Shown here piece after piece: positions 49,944 to 61,278 of a stretch of DNA of 64,000 bases. The notes under the pieces were generated by a model that had not been told where the DNA came from, ran no database searches, and saw only the letters and a list, made by a program, of their open reading frames with translations. The first letter of the stretch is position 1, and the number at the start of each line of letters is the position of its first letter. The position numbers were made by a program, and so were the translations under genes. Origin of the DNA: Plasmodium malariae (Eukaryota > Apicomplexa > Aconoidasida > Haemosporida > Plasmodiidae); the NCBI RefSeq assembly GCF_900090045.1, contig NC_041784.1, forward strand, positions 224,501-288,500, read 5' to 3'.

Positions 49944-49976
49944 CCCACTTCAATTCCCACTTCCGCTACACGAAAG
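48109..49976. other. Intergenic region
   Basis: Between the thioredoxin-like gene (+) and the TIP-like gene (+). It includes poly-T runs at about 48170-48188, 48918-48937 and 49278-49299, (AT)n at 48834-48850 and 49901-49940, and the 10-bp hairpin at 49033-49056. No coding gene seen. Confidence 0.5.
49033..49056 (+). other. Perfect 10-bp inverted repeat followed by T run
   Basis: AAGCAGTTTT, loop CGGA, AAAACTGCTT, then TTT. A compact hairpin with a T tail in intergenic DNA could be the 3' end of a small Pol III transcript, or chance. No upstream A/B box was recognised. Confidence 0.35.
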
Positions 49977-52121
49977 ATGAATAACCTAATAAAACGCAAG
50001 TATGGAAGTGTGTTAAAATTAATCTCGTTTATGTGCTTATATAGCTGTATTAAAAACCTTCTTACAAATATAGTAAGTAAAGATGAAAACAGTACCACTA
50101 AATCAGACTTGTATGTGCAAGGATATAATTGGAATATCCTAGAAAAGTGGAAATCTATGAGTCCTATGGAAAAGTTAGAATATAAAATAAATTACAATAT
50201 TGGACTAAACATAGATGCAGAAATAGGCGACTTTGGAGATTACAATTCGGATGTAAAAACAGATTTAATATTATTTAAATATGATAAAAATAAACTAGTT
50301 AGTACTATATATATATATATATTTAGCGTACAAGAAAATAAATTTGTGTACCATACAGAAGTCTCTTTTGAAGGGAAAGTTATGAATGTTACAGCTATTG
50401 ACCTTAATTTTGATGGTTCTTTAGACATTTTAGTTTTATTTAAAGATCCAAAGGATAATAGTAAAAATAATAAATATTACATTTGCGCATTTGTACAAAA
50501 TGAAAATGATCAATTAGAAGAATTTTGGAATTCTAAAAAGAAAGAAATTGGGAATGAAAAAATATCAGAGAAAGAAGATGAAGAGAGTATTTATTTTACT
50601 ACTATACATCCCTTAGTATGTGATATTAATAATGATGGTTTACCTGATCTTATAGGGCAGCAGTCAGGTAAACTTGACGGTTTTTCACGTTTTATTTGGA
50701 TTAATAAAAAAAATGAATTTAAAAGTATTTTATGGAAAAGTATGAACATATTTGATTACTCAGATTTAGGGGAAATTACTAATCCTAATTCTAGTGCTAT
50801 AGTAGATATTAATGGAGATTGTAAATCGGACTTAGTATTTACTGTATATAATAAAAATGACTTTAAAAATGTATATCTAGAAATTTGGATAAACAAAATA
50901 GTAGATGGAAAAAGTAAGTATGTAAAAAATGCAAAGAATTATGGACTTCCACTTAATTCTATGCAAGTTTTATTTGGAGATTTTAATGGAGATGGTGCTA
51001 TTGACATTGTAGTTCCTGCATGTGTAAAAAGTTCCTTTTGTAACTACTGTTGTGTTAATGATGATAAAATATATTTCATTCCAAATATCCAAAAAAACAT
51101 ATGTGATAATTCATGGAAAAAACCAGATGAAAGTAAATGTAGACTACCATCAAATTTATGTTCAGAAAGTGATTTTCATTTTATGGAAATACGCAATGAA
51201 GATTTTGTTTCAGTAGTAGATACAACTGGTTTACATTTACTAGGTGATGCAGACTATCCTAATTACCTAAGTGTTGGTGATATAGATGATGATGGATATT
51301 TAGATCTACTAATAACTTTGAAAAATGATAAAGGACAAAAATACGTAAGAATATATAAAAATGAACAAAAAACACATTATGAAGAAAATAATATAGATAT
51401 AAGAGGTTTTTATAATTTTTATCAATTCGTAACTTCTCCAGGAGAGTCAGTTGCAGATGTATACAGTGCAGCCTTCTTTGATATTTTTGAAAATGGGGTA
51501 TTAGATATATTAATATTTGGAAAATACCGAAGTACTAATAAACAAACAAAATATGCTGCAGTTGGGTTTATACGAAATAATGAAACAGATTCACTCTTCT
51601 TAAAATCAACAGCATTGAACGGAATTTGTGTTAATGACTGTTATAAAGAAAAAGATAAAATTACGACAAAAACGTTAGGAGGTAATGCACATGGACCTAC
51701 ATTTAAAATAACAGTAATTGATGTAAATGGTGTTAAGTCAAGTAGAATAGGAATACAGAAAAGTCAGTCAGCGCATTTCCCTCTTCAACTTCCATATGTT
51801 TTATTTGGATTAGGTAGAACAAGTAATTATGTAGAAGAATTTTATGTAGGGATGCCAACACATGAGCAAAAATATTTCAATATGTGGGTCTCAATTATAC
51901 CTAATTCTCATATCATTGTCATTCCTTACCCATTGGATAATTCAAACAAGTGGCAAATACAACTTTCTGTTAACCCTTCGAAGAAATTTTACTCAATTAT
52001 TTATATTACCCTTATTTGTTTGACCGTAATTGGTATACTTATCTTTATCCTAGACAGGAAGGAAAAGATTGAGGATTCTAAAGAGGAAATGGGTTTCAAG
52101 AGTCATTTCGTTATAGGTTAA
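49977..52121 (+). CDS. TIP: TIP-like FG-GAP repeat membrane protein (714 aa)
   Basis: Homologue of the T-cell immunomodulatory protein (ITFG1/LINKIN) family, a type I surface protein with a beta-propeller. Residues 12-32 are hydrophobic and probably act as signal peptide. Calcium-binding FG-GAP motifs occur near residues 84-97, 142-155 (DLNFDGSLDILVLF), 215-226 (DINNDGLPDLIG), 276 (DINGDCKSDLVF), 335 (DFNGDGAIDIVV) and 435 (DIDDDGYLDLLI). Cysteines cluster at about 348-395. A single transmembrane helix lies at about 672-695, followed by a short charged tail. Length and layout match the family. The gene is intronless here and complete. Confidence 0.88.
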   Translation: MNNLIKRKYGSVLKLISFMCLYSCIKNLLTNIVSKDENSTTKSDLYVQGYNWNILEKWKSMSPMEKLEYKINYNIGLNIDAEIGDFGDYNSDVKTDLILFKYDKNKLVSTIYIYIFSVQENKFVYHTEVSFEGKVMNVTAIDLNFDGSLDILVLFKDPKDNSKNNKYYICAFVQNENDQLEEFWNSKKKEIGNEKISEKEDEESIYFTTIHPLVCDINNDGLPDLIGQQSGKLDGFSRFIWINKKNEFKSILWKSMNIFDYSDLGEITNPNSSAIVDINGDCKSDLVFTVYNKNDFKNVYLEIWINKIVDGKSKYVKNAKNYGLPLNSMQVLFGDFNGDGAIDIVVPACVKSSFCNYCCVNDDKIYFIPNIQKNICDNSWKKPDESKCRLPSNLCSESDFHFMEIRNEDFVSVVDTTGLHLLGDADYPNYLSVGDIDDDGYLDLLITLKNDKGQKYVRIYKNEQKTHYEENNIDIRGFYNFYQFVTSPGESVADVYSAAFFDIFENGVLDILIFGKYRSTNKQTKYAAVGFIRNNETDSLFLKSTALNGICVNDCYKEKDKITTKTLGGNAHGPTFKITVIDVNGVKSSRIGIQKSQSAHFPLQLPYVLFGLGRTSNYVEEFYVGMPTHEQKYFNMWVSIIPNSHIIVIPYPLDNSNKWQIQLSVNPSKKFYSIIYITLICLTVIGILIFILDRKEKIEDSKEEMGFKSHFVIG

Positions 52122-52406
52122 ATAAAAATGGTGGGAAATATCCAATAGTAGAGGAAGAAGCAAGGAAAGTGTGCAATAAATGATGAATTCTAGAATTCTG
52201 CAATTTTATTGAACTTTGCTTATGGAGAGGATAAAAAATTATACAATGCACACCTTCCACCATCTTTAAGCGGAGATACGTATCCCCGAATGAGTGATTA
52301 AGAATATCGTATATAAGTATTTTTATTCCTTATGGCGTTATATTGATTAACTGTGCATACCTTTTTTAATGACAAAAAATAGCCGCAGTGAAGTTTTTAT
52401 TTCGTC

Positions 52407-52565
52407 TTATTTATATATTTATTTATATTTATTTATTTATATTTATTTATTTATATTTATTTATATTTATTTATTTATTTTTATTTATTTATTTTTATTT
52501 GTTTATATTTATTTATTTTTATTTATTTATTTTTATTTATTTATGTTTATTTATTTATTTATTTT
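52407..52565. repeat. (TTTA)n-type low-complexity array
   Basis: Irregular tandem ATTT, ATATTT and ATTTTT units over about 160 bases downstream of the TIP-like gene. It opens Tyr-Leu-Phe-Ile frames that are not genes. Confidence 0.9.
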
Positions 52566-53568
52566 CTTTTTTTAATAACCTTTGTTTCTTGTTTGAATAT
52601 TTTCAATTTCCTTATTTGTTACTTTTTTTTTTTTTTTTATTTACCCGTTACCTTTTATATATATATATATATATTTTTTTTTTTACTTCTTTCTGTATCC
52701 TCCCCAATTTCTGCTACCTGTATATAACACCTTTTTTTTGTTATTAAGAATAACAAACTTTAATCAATTGCCTTCAATTCGGAGGCTACAATTTTTTCAA
52801 TTTTTTAGTTTATTTATGTGCAATATATATATTCGAGCTGTTTTGTTCACTCTTTTGACGTCTTTCACTCGTTCTTTCTTTTCATCTCTTTTCTTTTCTT
52901 TTGACTATTTTTGCTTTTCTTTGTTGAACATTTCTTCGATTTTTAGCACTTTTTGTCGTTTTTCCTTCTTTTTATCTTTAAATTGTTGTTCCTGCGCAAT
53001 TTTTTTCCTCCTCTATTTTATTTTAAAACACTAATTCATTTCTGTATTTTTAAAAAAGAAGGTGGGGGGGGGAGGAAAACGAAGGCTTAACTTTTTATGA
53101 AAAATAAAGAAGTTATTAAATTGTCGTATTGCTCAGACGCTATTTCAATTTTGTGTGATAATGTTGTAATATGTGTGATGATGCGGTTTTATTAATTGAC
53201 CAGGTTCATTTGCAGTTAGGTTATTCACGTCCCTATAAGTTTGTGTATATATGTGCGTATGTATAAGTGCATATATATATATTTACTTATTTACAGACGT
53301 TTTGGCGTAGCCCACTACGCATAAAATTTTTTTTTTTCCCTTATCCCTATGCGCTTTTTTGTATATACATTTAAGTCCTCAAAATAAACGCAAAAAATTA
53401 CAATAATAAAAGCGTACGGTATAATATATTTGTTTGTTTATCTTGAGAACAATGTGTTAAAACACAAAAAGCTTATATTTGCAATTGTTGAATATAACAC
53501 ATATATAGTATTTTTGTGTCTGCCTTTTTGTCTTTTGCCTCGTATTTCTGTCGTTCCGTCATTTAGAC

Positions 53569-53650
53569 ATTTCGTCTTTTCAGCATTCCATGATTTCGTC
53601 TTTTCAGCATTCCATGATTTCGTTTTTTCAGCATTCCAACATTTCATCGT
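53569..53650. repeat. 24-base minisatellite
   Basis: Three adjacent copies of a unit close to TTTCGTCTTTTCAGCATTCC plus ATGA, with a partial fourth copy. The unit length divisible by three keeps a repetitive frame open on both strands (FSAFHDFV and WNAEKTKS). Confidence 0.9.
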
Positions 53651-54198
53651 TTCATCATTCCTTTACCCCTTTTTTTATACCCCCCTTAAATTTTTCTTTT
53701 CCCCTACCAACTTAGTTCATCAAATTGAAAATTATGAATGTTCCAAAATGGCTATTTTGTTTTTGTATACTGCTCCTAGTAGTGGAAAATAATGTACAGA
53801 AAAATAATTTTCACATTTTTCTTTTTTCTCTTATTTGTGTGTAGTTTTAAGATATAAAGTCATAGCAGTTGTGCAGCATCACACCGTCAACTCGTTCATG
53901 CGTTTCCACATTACTTCTTTACAATTTTATTTTTAGCTTTGTCTTTTGCTCTAAATGTAGTTCTGTCTTTATCTTTAACTTTTGTTTTAATTTCAAAATT
54001 ATTTTCAATGTTAATTCTAATTTACATTATTATTTTTTTTTATTTTTATGTTTATTTTTTAACCGAATAGGTTTGCAGCTTCAACTTCAATGATGAATTA
54101 ACGCAAAAAAAATACCTCATTTTACAAAGTATTTTGCTCTTGCTTCTCCTTTTCACCTATCTTTATGGATGCCACGATATGACTTATACGTTTACTCA

Positions 54199-54280
54199 CC
54201 CATTCGCATACTCATTCATGTGCATAATAACCCATTCGAATACTTATTCATGTGCATAATAACCCATTCGCATACTCATT
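54199..54280. repeat. 32-base tandem repeat, 2.5 copies
   Basis: Units begin at 54199, 54231 and 54263 with CCCATTCG and continue ATACTCATTCATGTGCATAATAA, with two substitutions between copies. It lies just upstream of the Cys-containing gene. Confidence 0.9.
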
Positions 54281-54328
54281 TTTTTTTTTTTCTTTTTATA
54301 CAAACAATTCCCCTCTTCAGAATCTTAC

Positions 54329-55970
54329 ATGAACTGTAAAAATTATAACGGTTACAGCAAAAAGGAATATACATAATTTAAGCTGCTTTTTTTTATTTTC
54401 CCTTTATATCACCTAAAAAATAAACAATGAATTTATTTATTATATATTTTTTTTTTTTTTTTTTATACAGTCGTTAATAAAAGAAATCAAAGCCTTAGCT
54501 TAAATCATGGAGAACAGGTTTAGAAAAAAGACGAACGCAAAAAAAAAAAAAAAAAAAAAAAAAAGGAAATACATATATAAAGTGTATGCATATACATTCA
54601 CATACAAATATTTTTTTTTTCCTAATTATTTTGTAAGTACTGTGATGAAGACCCCTTCTGCAACTATTTCCTATATAACAGTACAAGACAAGAAATACGA
54701 CTATGCTATGATAAGAAGCTTGTACTAAAGAACCCCCAATACGACGAATTGTAGATACGAACAAACGAAAAACAAAACGAAATATATTTTACCATTAACC
54801 ATAAAACGAATTATAACGAAATAGCATGTTACAAAAAATAAAAATATTAAAAAAACAAATCAAAATAAAGAAAAAGCAAAACACATACTTGTACAAATGG
54901 TTAATTCTTCATAGATGGTTAACAAGTATAAAAGAAAAAGTTTTTGATAAATTATCCCCTTCACTTGTTAATTCTCAAGGGATATGTAATCATAAAGTTG
55001 GCAAGTTTTTTTTTAATACATTAAATGAGGCTATAAAGGATGGAAAGGTTAATAAATAAGAAACATTAAAATAATATAAAATAAAATAGCTCCATTAAAT
55101 AGAGGTTAAAACAGGTCATATAACCTTAATAATTTAACATATTATTAACTCTTCGCTTGGGATAATGCATTCCCACATATACACGTACGGATGTGTGTAT
55201 GCATACATATATACGTACATACATACATACATACATACATACATACATACATACATACATACGCACGCGTCCAATGAATTGTCAATTTCTTCATACACGC
55301 GGGATAACAAAAATATGCGACACCCTTATTAGGAGAAAATGCAGAATTTTATGATATTAAATTTTCAAGCGAATGATAAAACGGGTAAGTAAACATTAAA
55401 AGGGAAGCGCAACCGTGTATGTACATGTGCATGTATATATATACATCTACATATATGTATGCATACGCGTGTGTGCGGATACATACGGCCCCGTTCTGAT
55501 TAAACACATTTCTTGCACTTCAGAAAAAAAAATAGAAGGATATTTCTGTGAAGCGATAGATTATTTTGTTGACAGAGAAGGTTACGTCGTTTTTGACTTT
55601 ACTAAGTTGGAGCACCCGCATCAGTCCTGTCTAAGAGCAAGAAAGTGTGGACTCAGGGGATCGGTAATAGATAACACATAGAGATAGCTATAGGACGATT
55701 GGACGAGTGAACATACGAACATACGAATGAGTGAAGAGAATTGACATGTTGAATTAAACCAATTTTAAAAGAAAAACCCATACATTAATATTAGCAAAAA
55801 ATGGCTCATGCTATATAAAGCGCTAAATTCGTTTAGCCATATTTACCTTTAAAATGTACCATAACATATAAGTACTAAATCTTCTGTTCTTTTTATAGGT
55901 GCAACCTGATGACAGCAAACATGAACAGGGCATCAACCCTGGAGATGTTGTGGAGGTCCACAAATTTTAA
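54329..55970 (+). CDS. Multi-exon Cys-containing protein, PAN/apple-like segment; structure unsettled
   Basis: Proposed exons are 54329-54350, 54471-54517, 54638-54750, 54825-55047, 55333-55384, 55524-55663 and 55899-55970. All splice ends are GT..AG and phases 1, 0, 2, 0, 1 and 0 close in frame. The best supported exons encode CDEDPFCNYFLYNSTRQEI, CYDKKLVLKNP, FVDREGYVVFDFTKL, SCLRARKCGLRGS and the terminus NPGDVVEVHKF. The CDEDPFCNYFLY...C spacing recalls PAN/apple folds, but this is only a resemblance. The start is uncertain: no signal peptide is present, though one lies upstream at 53734. The locus could also be two genes, the second starting at the ATG at 55339 (85 aa). Function is unknown. 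Confidence 0.42.
55207..55262. repeat. (TACA)n tetranucleotide repeat
   Basis: About 13 TACA units in a proposed intron of the Cys-containing gene, the same motif as the long array in the RING gene intron. Confidence 0.93.
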
Positions 55971-56241
55971 ATCTTTTGCCATTTTTAGTTTCTTTTTAAA
56001 TAGCTTTTTTTTTTTTTAATTTTTTTTGTTATATTGTGTTACATTTTATTATATTTTACCATATATATATACATATATATTTTTTTTTTTTTTTCGCTCC
56101 ACTTTCACTTCTCTACATTTTTCTTCACGCTAAACATGGGTACGCACATAGCACCTAAGAAACATTTAAACACAACATGGCAAAAATATAAACTTGAAAT
56201 AACTTTGTAGAACTCATCGTAACTCATATGAAAAGACGTGT

Positions 56242-56274
<33 letters not shown>

Positions 56275-56818
56275 AAAGCAAATACGTTGAAAGCAAATAA
56301 AATTTCTCTTCTTTATTATTATAATTTATGGTAGTATGGTAAAAATGTGTAAATAAAAAATACTGTTACATGAACCTTTTCACATTCTGTACTATTATGG
56401 GAAACTTAAATTTTCTCATTAAACAGATGGGACGACAATTTCATTTCTTATTCCTAAGTATGCTTCATATATAAGCGTACCAGAATAAAGCATTAACGAA
56501 GAACTTATCTAATACATTTAATTGAGCATGTTCTATAACCCCCTCCCTAAAAGTGGTTTTCCCCTTTTAGTATTTCTAACTAGTCATACTAAAATTTATC
56601 TCAAAGTTGCAAACAGCAATGGAAAAAATAAGAAAAAAAAAAAGATACATTTAAAAGACGTCTAATAAGAATTTGAAAATTTTTCATTTTTTTTTTTTTT
56701 AATTTTGTGGAAAACCTCTTAATGGGAAAAAAAAAATTCTAACAGCGTTCGACAAACGTGCGTTCATAAAATGTACCTAAAACATAAATTACATACATTA
56801 TATATGCATTATTGGTAC

Positions 56819-56861
<43 letters not shown>

Positions 56862-57909
56862 CCATATATTTGCATATACTCATATACACCCGTACTCGTA
56901 TTATGCTATGCATTTTGCTGATTGCAAAACTTCTCCTTTAGTGAAAAATAAAAGATGAAAATTGTTTTTATTTGAATATTTACAAAAAAATGAGTTAAGC
57001 AAAAAAAAAAAAAAAAATATCTTGCCTTTATTATTATCGCAATTACAGTAATTGTGGAAGTCGTCTGTTAATTCATTTAATATTTCAAAATTTATTAACC
57101 CGATTTAATGTAAAAAGGAAGATTGAACAAAACATATACTGAGTGTGATGACTGTACCGGAAATATAACGATATTGCAAAGTCCGCGCAGAAAGTATATG
57201 TAATGTTTTGTATTAAAAGAAAAAAAAAATTTATAAAAATGGGAGAAAGGAAAAATAAAAATTAAAAGCAGCGTTCATACATAAGCACATGCATATATGT
57301 ACGTATATGTATGTACATAAGTATTATATAACCACAAAAAAAACAATTTTGACATGTAATGAAATTTATTTTAATAAGGATTTGTATCTAAAAAATAAGA
57401 ATGTTCCTTTTTTTTTTTTCTTTTTTCATATAAATTGTAATATCATTAAATTAGCGACAAGCAGTAGGCAGAATTGTAGTATGCTTTTAAATATTTTTTT
57501 ACAAAGCGCAGTTATATACGATCATATGGAGCATCACGTTTTGATTATTTATGCGTTCCGTTCACGTACCTATTCATGTAATAAGCAGCATTAAAATATG
57601 TACATATGTACGTATATATGTATATATATATATATACCTACGTTTGCGTAATATTAAAACGGTACAATACAACTCAGATTGCGCCTTTTTTTGTAAATAA
57701 TACTCCAAAATATCTGCTGCTTCTTATGAAGTTATTTTCTCTCATCAACTGTTAAGGGTGAAGAGGTGAATTTTTTTTTTTTTTTTTTTTTTTTTTTTGC
57801 CTTTTCCCTTTATTAATAAAAAAAAGCAAGAAAAAAGAAACCACAACTTTTTACATTGATGTGGAACTTTAACACATAAACCTTTTAAAATAAGAAAAAA
57901 AAAAATACC
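55971..57909. other. Intergenic region
   Basis: Between the Cys-containing gene (+) and the nucleostemin-like gene (+). It contains a poly-A run of about 26 at 56247-56272, (AT)n at 56825-56852 and poly-T at about 57773-57798. A weak frame at 57289-57594 has no supported start or splice model. No convincing gene. Confidence 0.45.
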
Positions 57910-59481
57910 ATGGTCAAGTTAAAGAAAGTAAGCAAGAGGCAAACCCTAAAACAGAAATATGCCATTATAAAAAAAGTTGCAGCTCATAAGAGGAAATTAA
58001 AAAAAATTATAAAAAAAACAAATATTCATAATAGAAGGACTACGAAAAGGTCATTAAAAATTCCAGAATGTATATTTAAGAAAAATATACTGAATAACAT
58101 AAAATTATTGTCTTTAAATAAAAAAAACAAAAACAAAGAGGAAGAAAAGTGTAAAGAAGTTAAAATAGATTATTATGATGACTGTACTTTGAAAAATGTG
58201 AAATATCAATTAGATATGTTATCAAAAGGAGATGAACAGGGTATCCTTAGTGAAAATGTAAACAAATACGCTGCTGACAATTTAAACGACGAGGATCTGT
58301 GCATTACGGAACGTTATTCAGAAATATCAACCTTTTATGAATATCTTGAACTAGAATTCTGCGAAAAGATGAAATTATTTGAAAAGGCTAAAGGAAAAAG
58401 TTACACGAAGTTAAATGAAAAATATATGTTTATTGATATCTTATTAGAAGTGATAAAAAACTGTGATATACTGTTTTACCTTGTTGATGTAAGAAACCCT
58501 TTAATTTATGTAGACAAAGATATAATTGATTTCATACATTTCTGTAAAAAGGAAGTAATAATCGTTTTAAATAAATGCGATTTAGTAGACAATGCAATAA
58601 TACAACAATGGTTAGTTTACTTTCGTAAAAATTTTATAACAATCCCTTTCATATCTTTTTCTAAGAAATACCCAATCTATTTAGCAAATAATAACAAATC
58701 AGCCACAAAAGTATCAGAAGGAAATTTTAGTAATTTAGCTAATGGTAATAGCAGTAAATTATGTATAAAAAATGTTATAAAAAAATTCTTTAACAAACAT
58801 ATTAAAATTACTTACGGTGTTATAGGAAATATATATACAGGCAGAAGTAGCTTCATGCAAACCTTATTAAATGAGTTTAGTTACCCAAAAATTATGCAGA
58901 AACATGTGGATATCAACGTTGATCATAACATTAATATATATACAAAACGTGGACTGATTTTAAAAAAAAATTTAAACGGAATTGAGTTAATTAAAAAGTT
59001 ACATGCACTAAGTCATAAAGAAAAATTAACCCTTTTAAGTGACTTTTTATTAAATTTAAGTGGAAAAAATTTTAAAACTATTTTGAAAATTTTAAATGAA
59101 GATAAAATTCTTGATAAGTACCAAAATTCTTTTGTTGGTATTAAACTGGACAAGGAGCAAAAAAAAGAAATTAAAAAAGAAATTATTCAACATCTTTTTC
59201 TGTCAGATCAAAAAGAACATTTAAAGAAAGATATTAATTTTGATAATATGAAAAAGTTATACAATAAAATATTTTTAAATAAAGTGCCTTATTACATAAT
59301 TCCAAAAACGCAATTAACATGTGTGAGTTCAAACAATCACGATGAATATAATATTATCAGACAGTTCGATAACATCAAAGATGAAATTTATCACAAAATT
59401 GATGAATTTATATTTTCTCAAAAAAAAAAATTTAAAAATTATATCATTGTCAAAAGTGATATGTTTAATTTTTACAATTAA
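57910..59481 (+). CDS. Nucleostemin/GNL3-like nucleolar GTPase (523 aa)
   Basis: Member of the circularly permuted YlqF/YawG GTPase group that acts in large ribosomal subunit maturation. The N-terminus MVKLKKVSKRQTLKQKYAII is the basic nucleolar targeting region typical of nucleostemin/GNL3. An ILFYLVDVRNPLI strand (usual DARDP) is followed by the permuted G4 motif NKCDLV at residues 221-226. The G1 P-loop appears at 306-314 as GNIYTGRSS, where the family has GxPNVGKSS: the catalytic Lys is Arg312. No DxPG G3 motif follows. The C-terminal half is longer than usual and Lys-rich. It is intronless. GTP binding may be weakened or lost, yet the fold is clear. Confidence 0.85.
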   Translation: MVKLKKVSKRQTLKQKYAIIKKVAAHKRKLKKIIKKTNIHNRRTTKRSLKIPECIFKKNILNNIKLLSLNKKNKNKEEEKCKEVKIDYYDDCTLKNVKYQLDMLSKGDEQGILSENVNKYAADNLNDEDLCITERYSEISTFYEYLELEFCEKMKLFEKAKGKSYTKLNEKYMFIDILLEVIKNCDILFYLVDVRNPLIYVDKDIIDFIHFCKKEVIIVLNKCDLVDNAIIQQWLVYFRKNFITIPFISFSKKYPIYLANNNKSATKVSEGNFSNLANGNSSKLCIKNVIKKFFNKHIKITYGVIGNIYTGRSSFMQTLLNEFSYPKIMQKHVDINVDHNINIYTKRGLILKKNLNGIELIKKLHALSHKEKLTLLSDFLLNLSGKNFKTILKILNEDKILDKYQNSFVGIKLDKEQKKEIKKEIIQHLFLSDQKEHLKKDINFDNMKKLYNKIFLNKVPYYIIPKTQLTCVSSNNHDEYNIIRQFDNIKDEIYHKIDEFIFSQKKKFKNYIIVKSDMFNFYN

Positions 59482-61197
59482 GTAAGTTCATGTTTTCGTG
59501 TCGTATTCCCTCTTTTGTTCATTGAATTTGGATACATATTTTTATTACCCAGGTGAAAACAAAAAAATAAAATAAAATAAAATAAAATAACAAAAGTAAT
59601 AAATAAAAAACACGTGCATTCATACCAGTTCTGCGCATTTAAATTGTAGGGGAAACTTCTATTTAGTTACGTGAAAGTAGCATACTTTTGTCTGTAAAAA
59701 CGGGGTACATATCGTACTCCTTATGGCGTTAACATATATATGTTTGTTTATATATTCTTATATATATAATATGTACGTATATATGTTTATGTTCAAAGCC
59801 CGTACATCACCTTTAAAACGAATTTTTATGTATGACACAAAACATATTTTTGCAGTTATGTAATTACATAAAGCGGGAATACAACACCTTATTTTTTAAA
59901 AAATACGTTATTTGACAAGTGCCATAATGCCATTTTAGCATTTTCCTTTTTTTTTTTTAAACCATTTCATCAAGTTTTGTGTATTCAACGATTTTTACTG
60001 CACATATATATATATATATCATATATGTATGTAATCTGAATTCGCTTATAAAATTACTATATATTTCCCCCTGTTTATATATTATTATGCAAGTTCGATT
60101 AATTCGTATATCTTAAGTTTATTTCTTAATTTATTTAAAATATTATTTTTTGAAACATTAAAAATTGACTTTTATGTATTATGTACTTATGTACATAAAT
60201 ATCCACTGTACATTCCATTTATTCATGTTAAACAATTTTCGTATTTTTTGAATTATTCGCAGTTCATAGATTAATCTTTTTTTTTTTTTTTTTTTTTACT
60301 ATTTATTCCCGCTTACAAACCTATACAGCAACTGCATATGTCACAACTTATTTAATTTTGCTTTATTGTGTTTTATTTTTTTTAAAAATACATCATTGTC
60401 CTATTTACGCGTTCTGTACAAGAACAGTAAATAAGGGGTACTCCTCTTTTCCATATAACGCAATAGAACTTTGAGGATCTACATTAATTATTATACTTTT
60501 ATATGAAATTGTTATACGGTTGGGGAAAAGAAGGAAGTTCGCTTAATAAACTATATTCCTCTTAAAATACGATTCAATCTTTCAAAGGATAGTGCAAAAG
60601 GTAAAATGATATTTAGGCATAATCATATATAAAGCTGAAAAATAAATATGTACATTTGTACATATATATATATATATATATATATGTATATTTATATATA
60701 TATATGTATATTTATATATATATATGTATATTTATATATATATATGTATATTTATATATATGCAAATATATGAATTAAAAATCATTATGATGTCACTGTA
60801 ATATTAGAATAAAATTTAAAAAATACTACCAGAGTACCAGCGTTTCTTTAATGTTTCCATTTCATTACCAAATTAAAGCATTTTAAATTAGTAAACATAA
60901 AAAAAATTTTAAAACATATTTTAAAAAAGTTTTTACCTGTGAATGTTATTTTCGTATGGGACTGTTCCACCAGTATTTATTATGGTCCCATAAATATGTA
61001 TACATACATATGCTTATTCATACATATATGTAAATACATGAGTTATGTATATGATATGTAATTTCCTTGAGTTCACTTCTTTAAAAGTAAGGTATGCTGT
61101 GCAACATGCATACATTATTCAATGATTTAACGTTTGAAAAATAAAAAATATAGCTAGCCATTTTGACAACATTAAAAATTTTAAACATAATAGGAAG

Positions 61198-61228
<31 letters not shown>

Positions 61229-61278
61229 GAAAAAAGTCGAAAAGGTCAAAAACGTAATATACGTGAAAAACGTGGAGA
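59482..61278. other. Intergenic region
   Basis: AT-rich DNA between the GTPase gene (+) and the cyclophilin gene (+). It holds poly-T at about 60278-60297, the 20-base AT-rich repeat at 60681-60761 and a poly-A run of about 29 at 61198-61226 that directly precedes the cyclophilin start. No gene seen. Confidence 0.5.
60681..60761. repeat. 20-base AT-rich tandem repeat
   Basis: Four exact copies of TATATGTATATTTATATATA in tandem in intergenic DNA upstream of the cyclophilin gene. Confidence 0.95.

Larger units (their letters stand above)
52122..54328. other. Intergenic region with several tandem repeats
   Basis: Contains an ATTT/ATATTT array at about 52407-52565, (AT)n at 52657-52674, a 24-base repeat at 53569-53650 and a 32-base repeat at 54199-54280. 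A possible signal-peptide exon (MNVPKWLFCFCILLLV) lies at 53734-53793. Its donor phase fits a stretch at 54071 but not the exons at 54329 and beyond, so it is left unassigned. Confidence 0.45.

Noticed and set aside
53869..54093. Hydrophobic frames downstream of the possible signal-peptide exon
   Set aside because: Two or three frames are open at once because of T-rich sequence, and none gives a phase-consistent gene model with its neighbours.
57289..57594. 101-residue plus-strand frame
   Set aside because: It begins in AT-repeat sequence and crosses a T run. Its right half looks mildly protein-like in two frames, but no start or splice chain could be supported.
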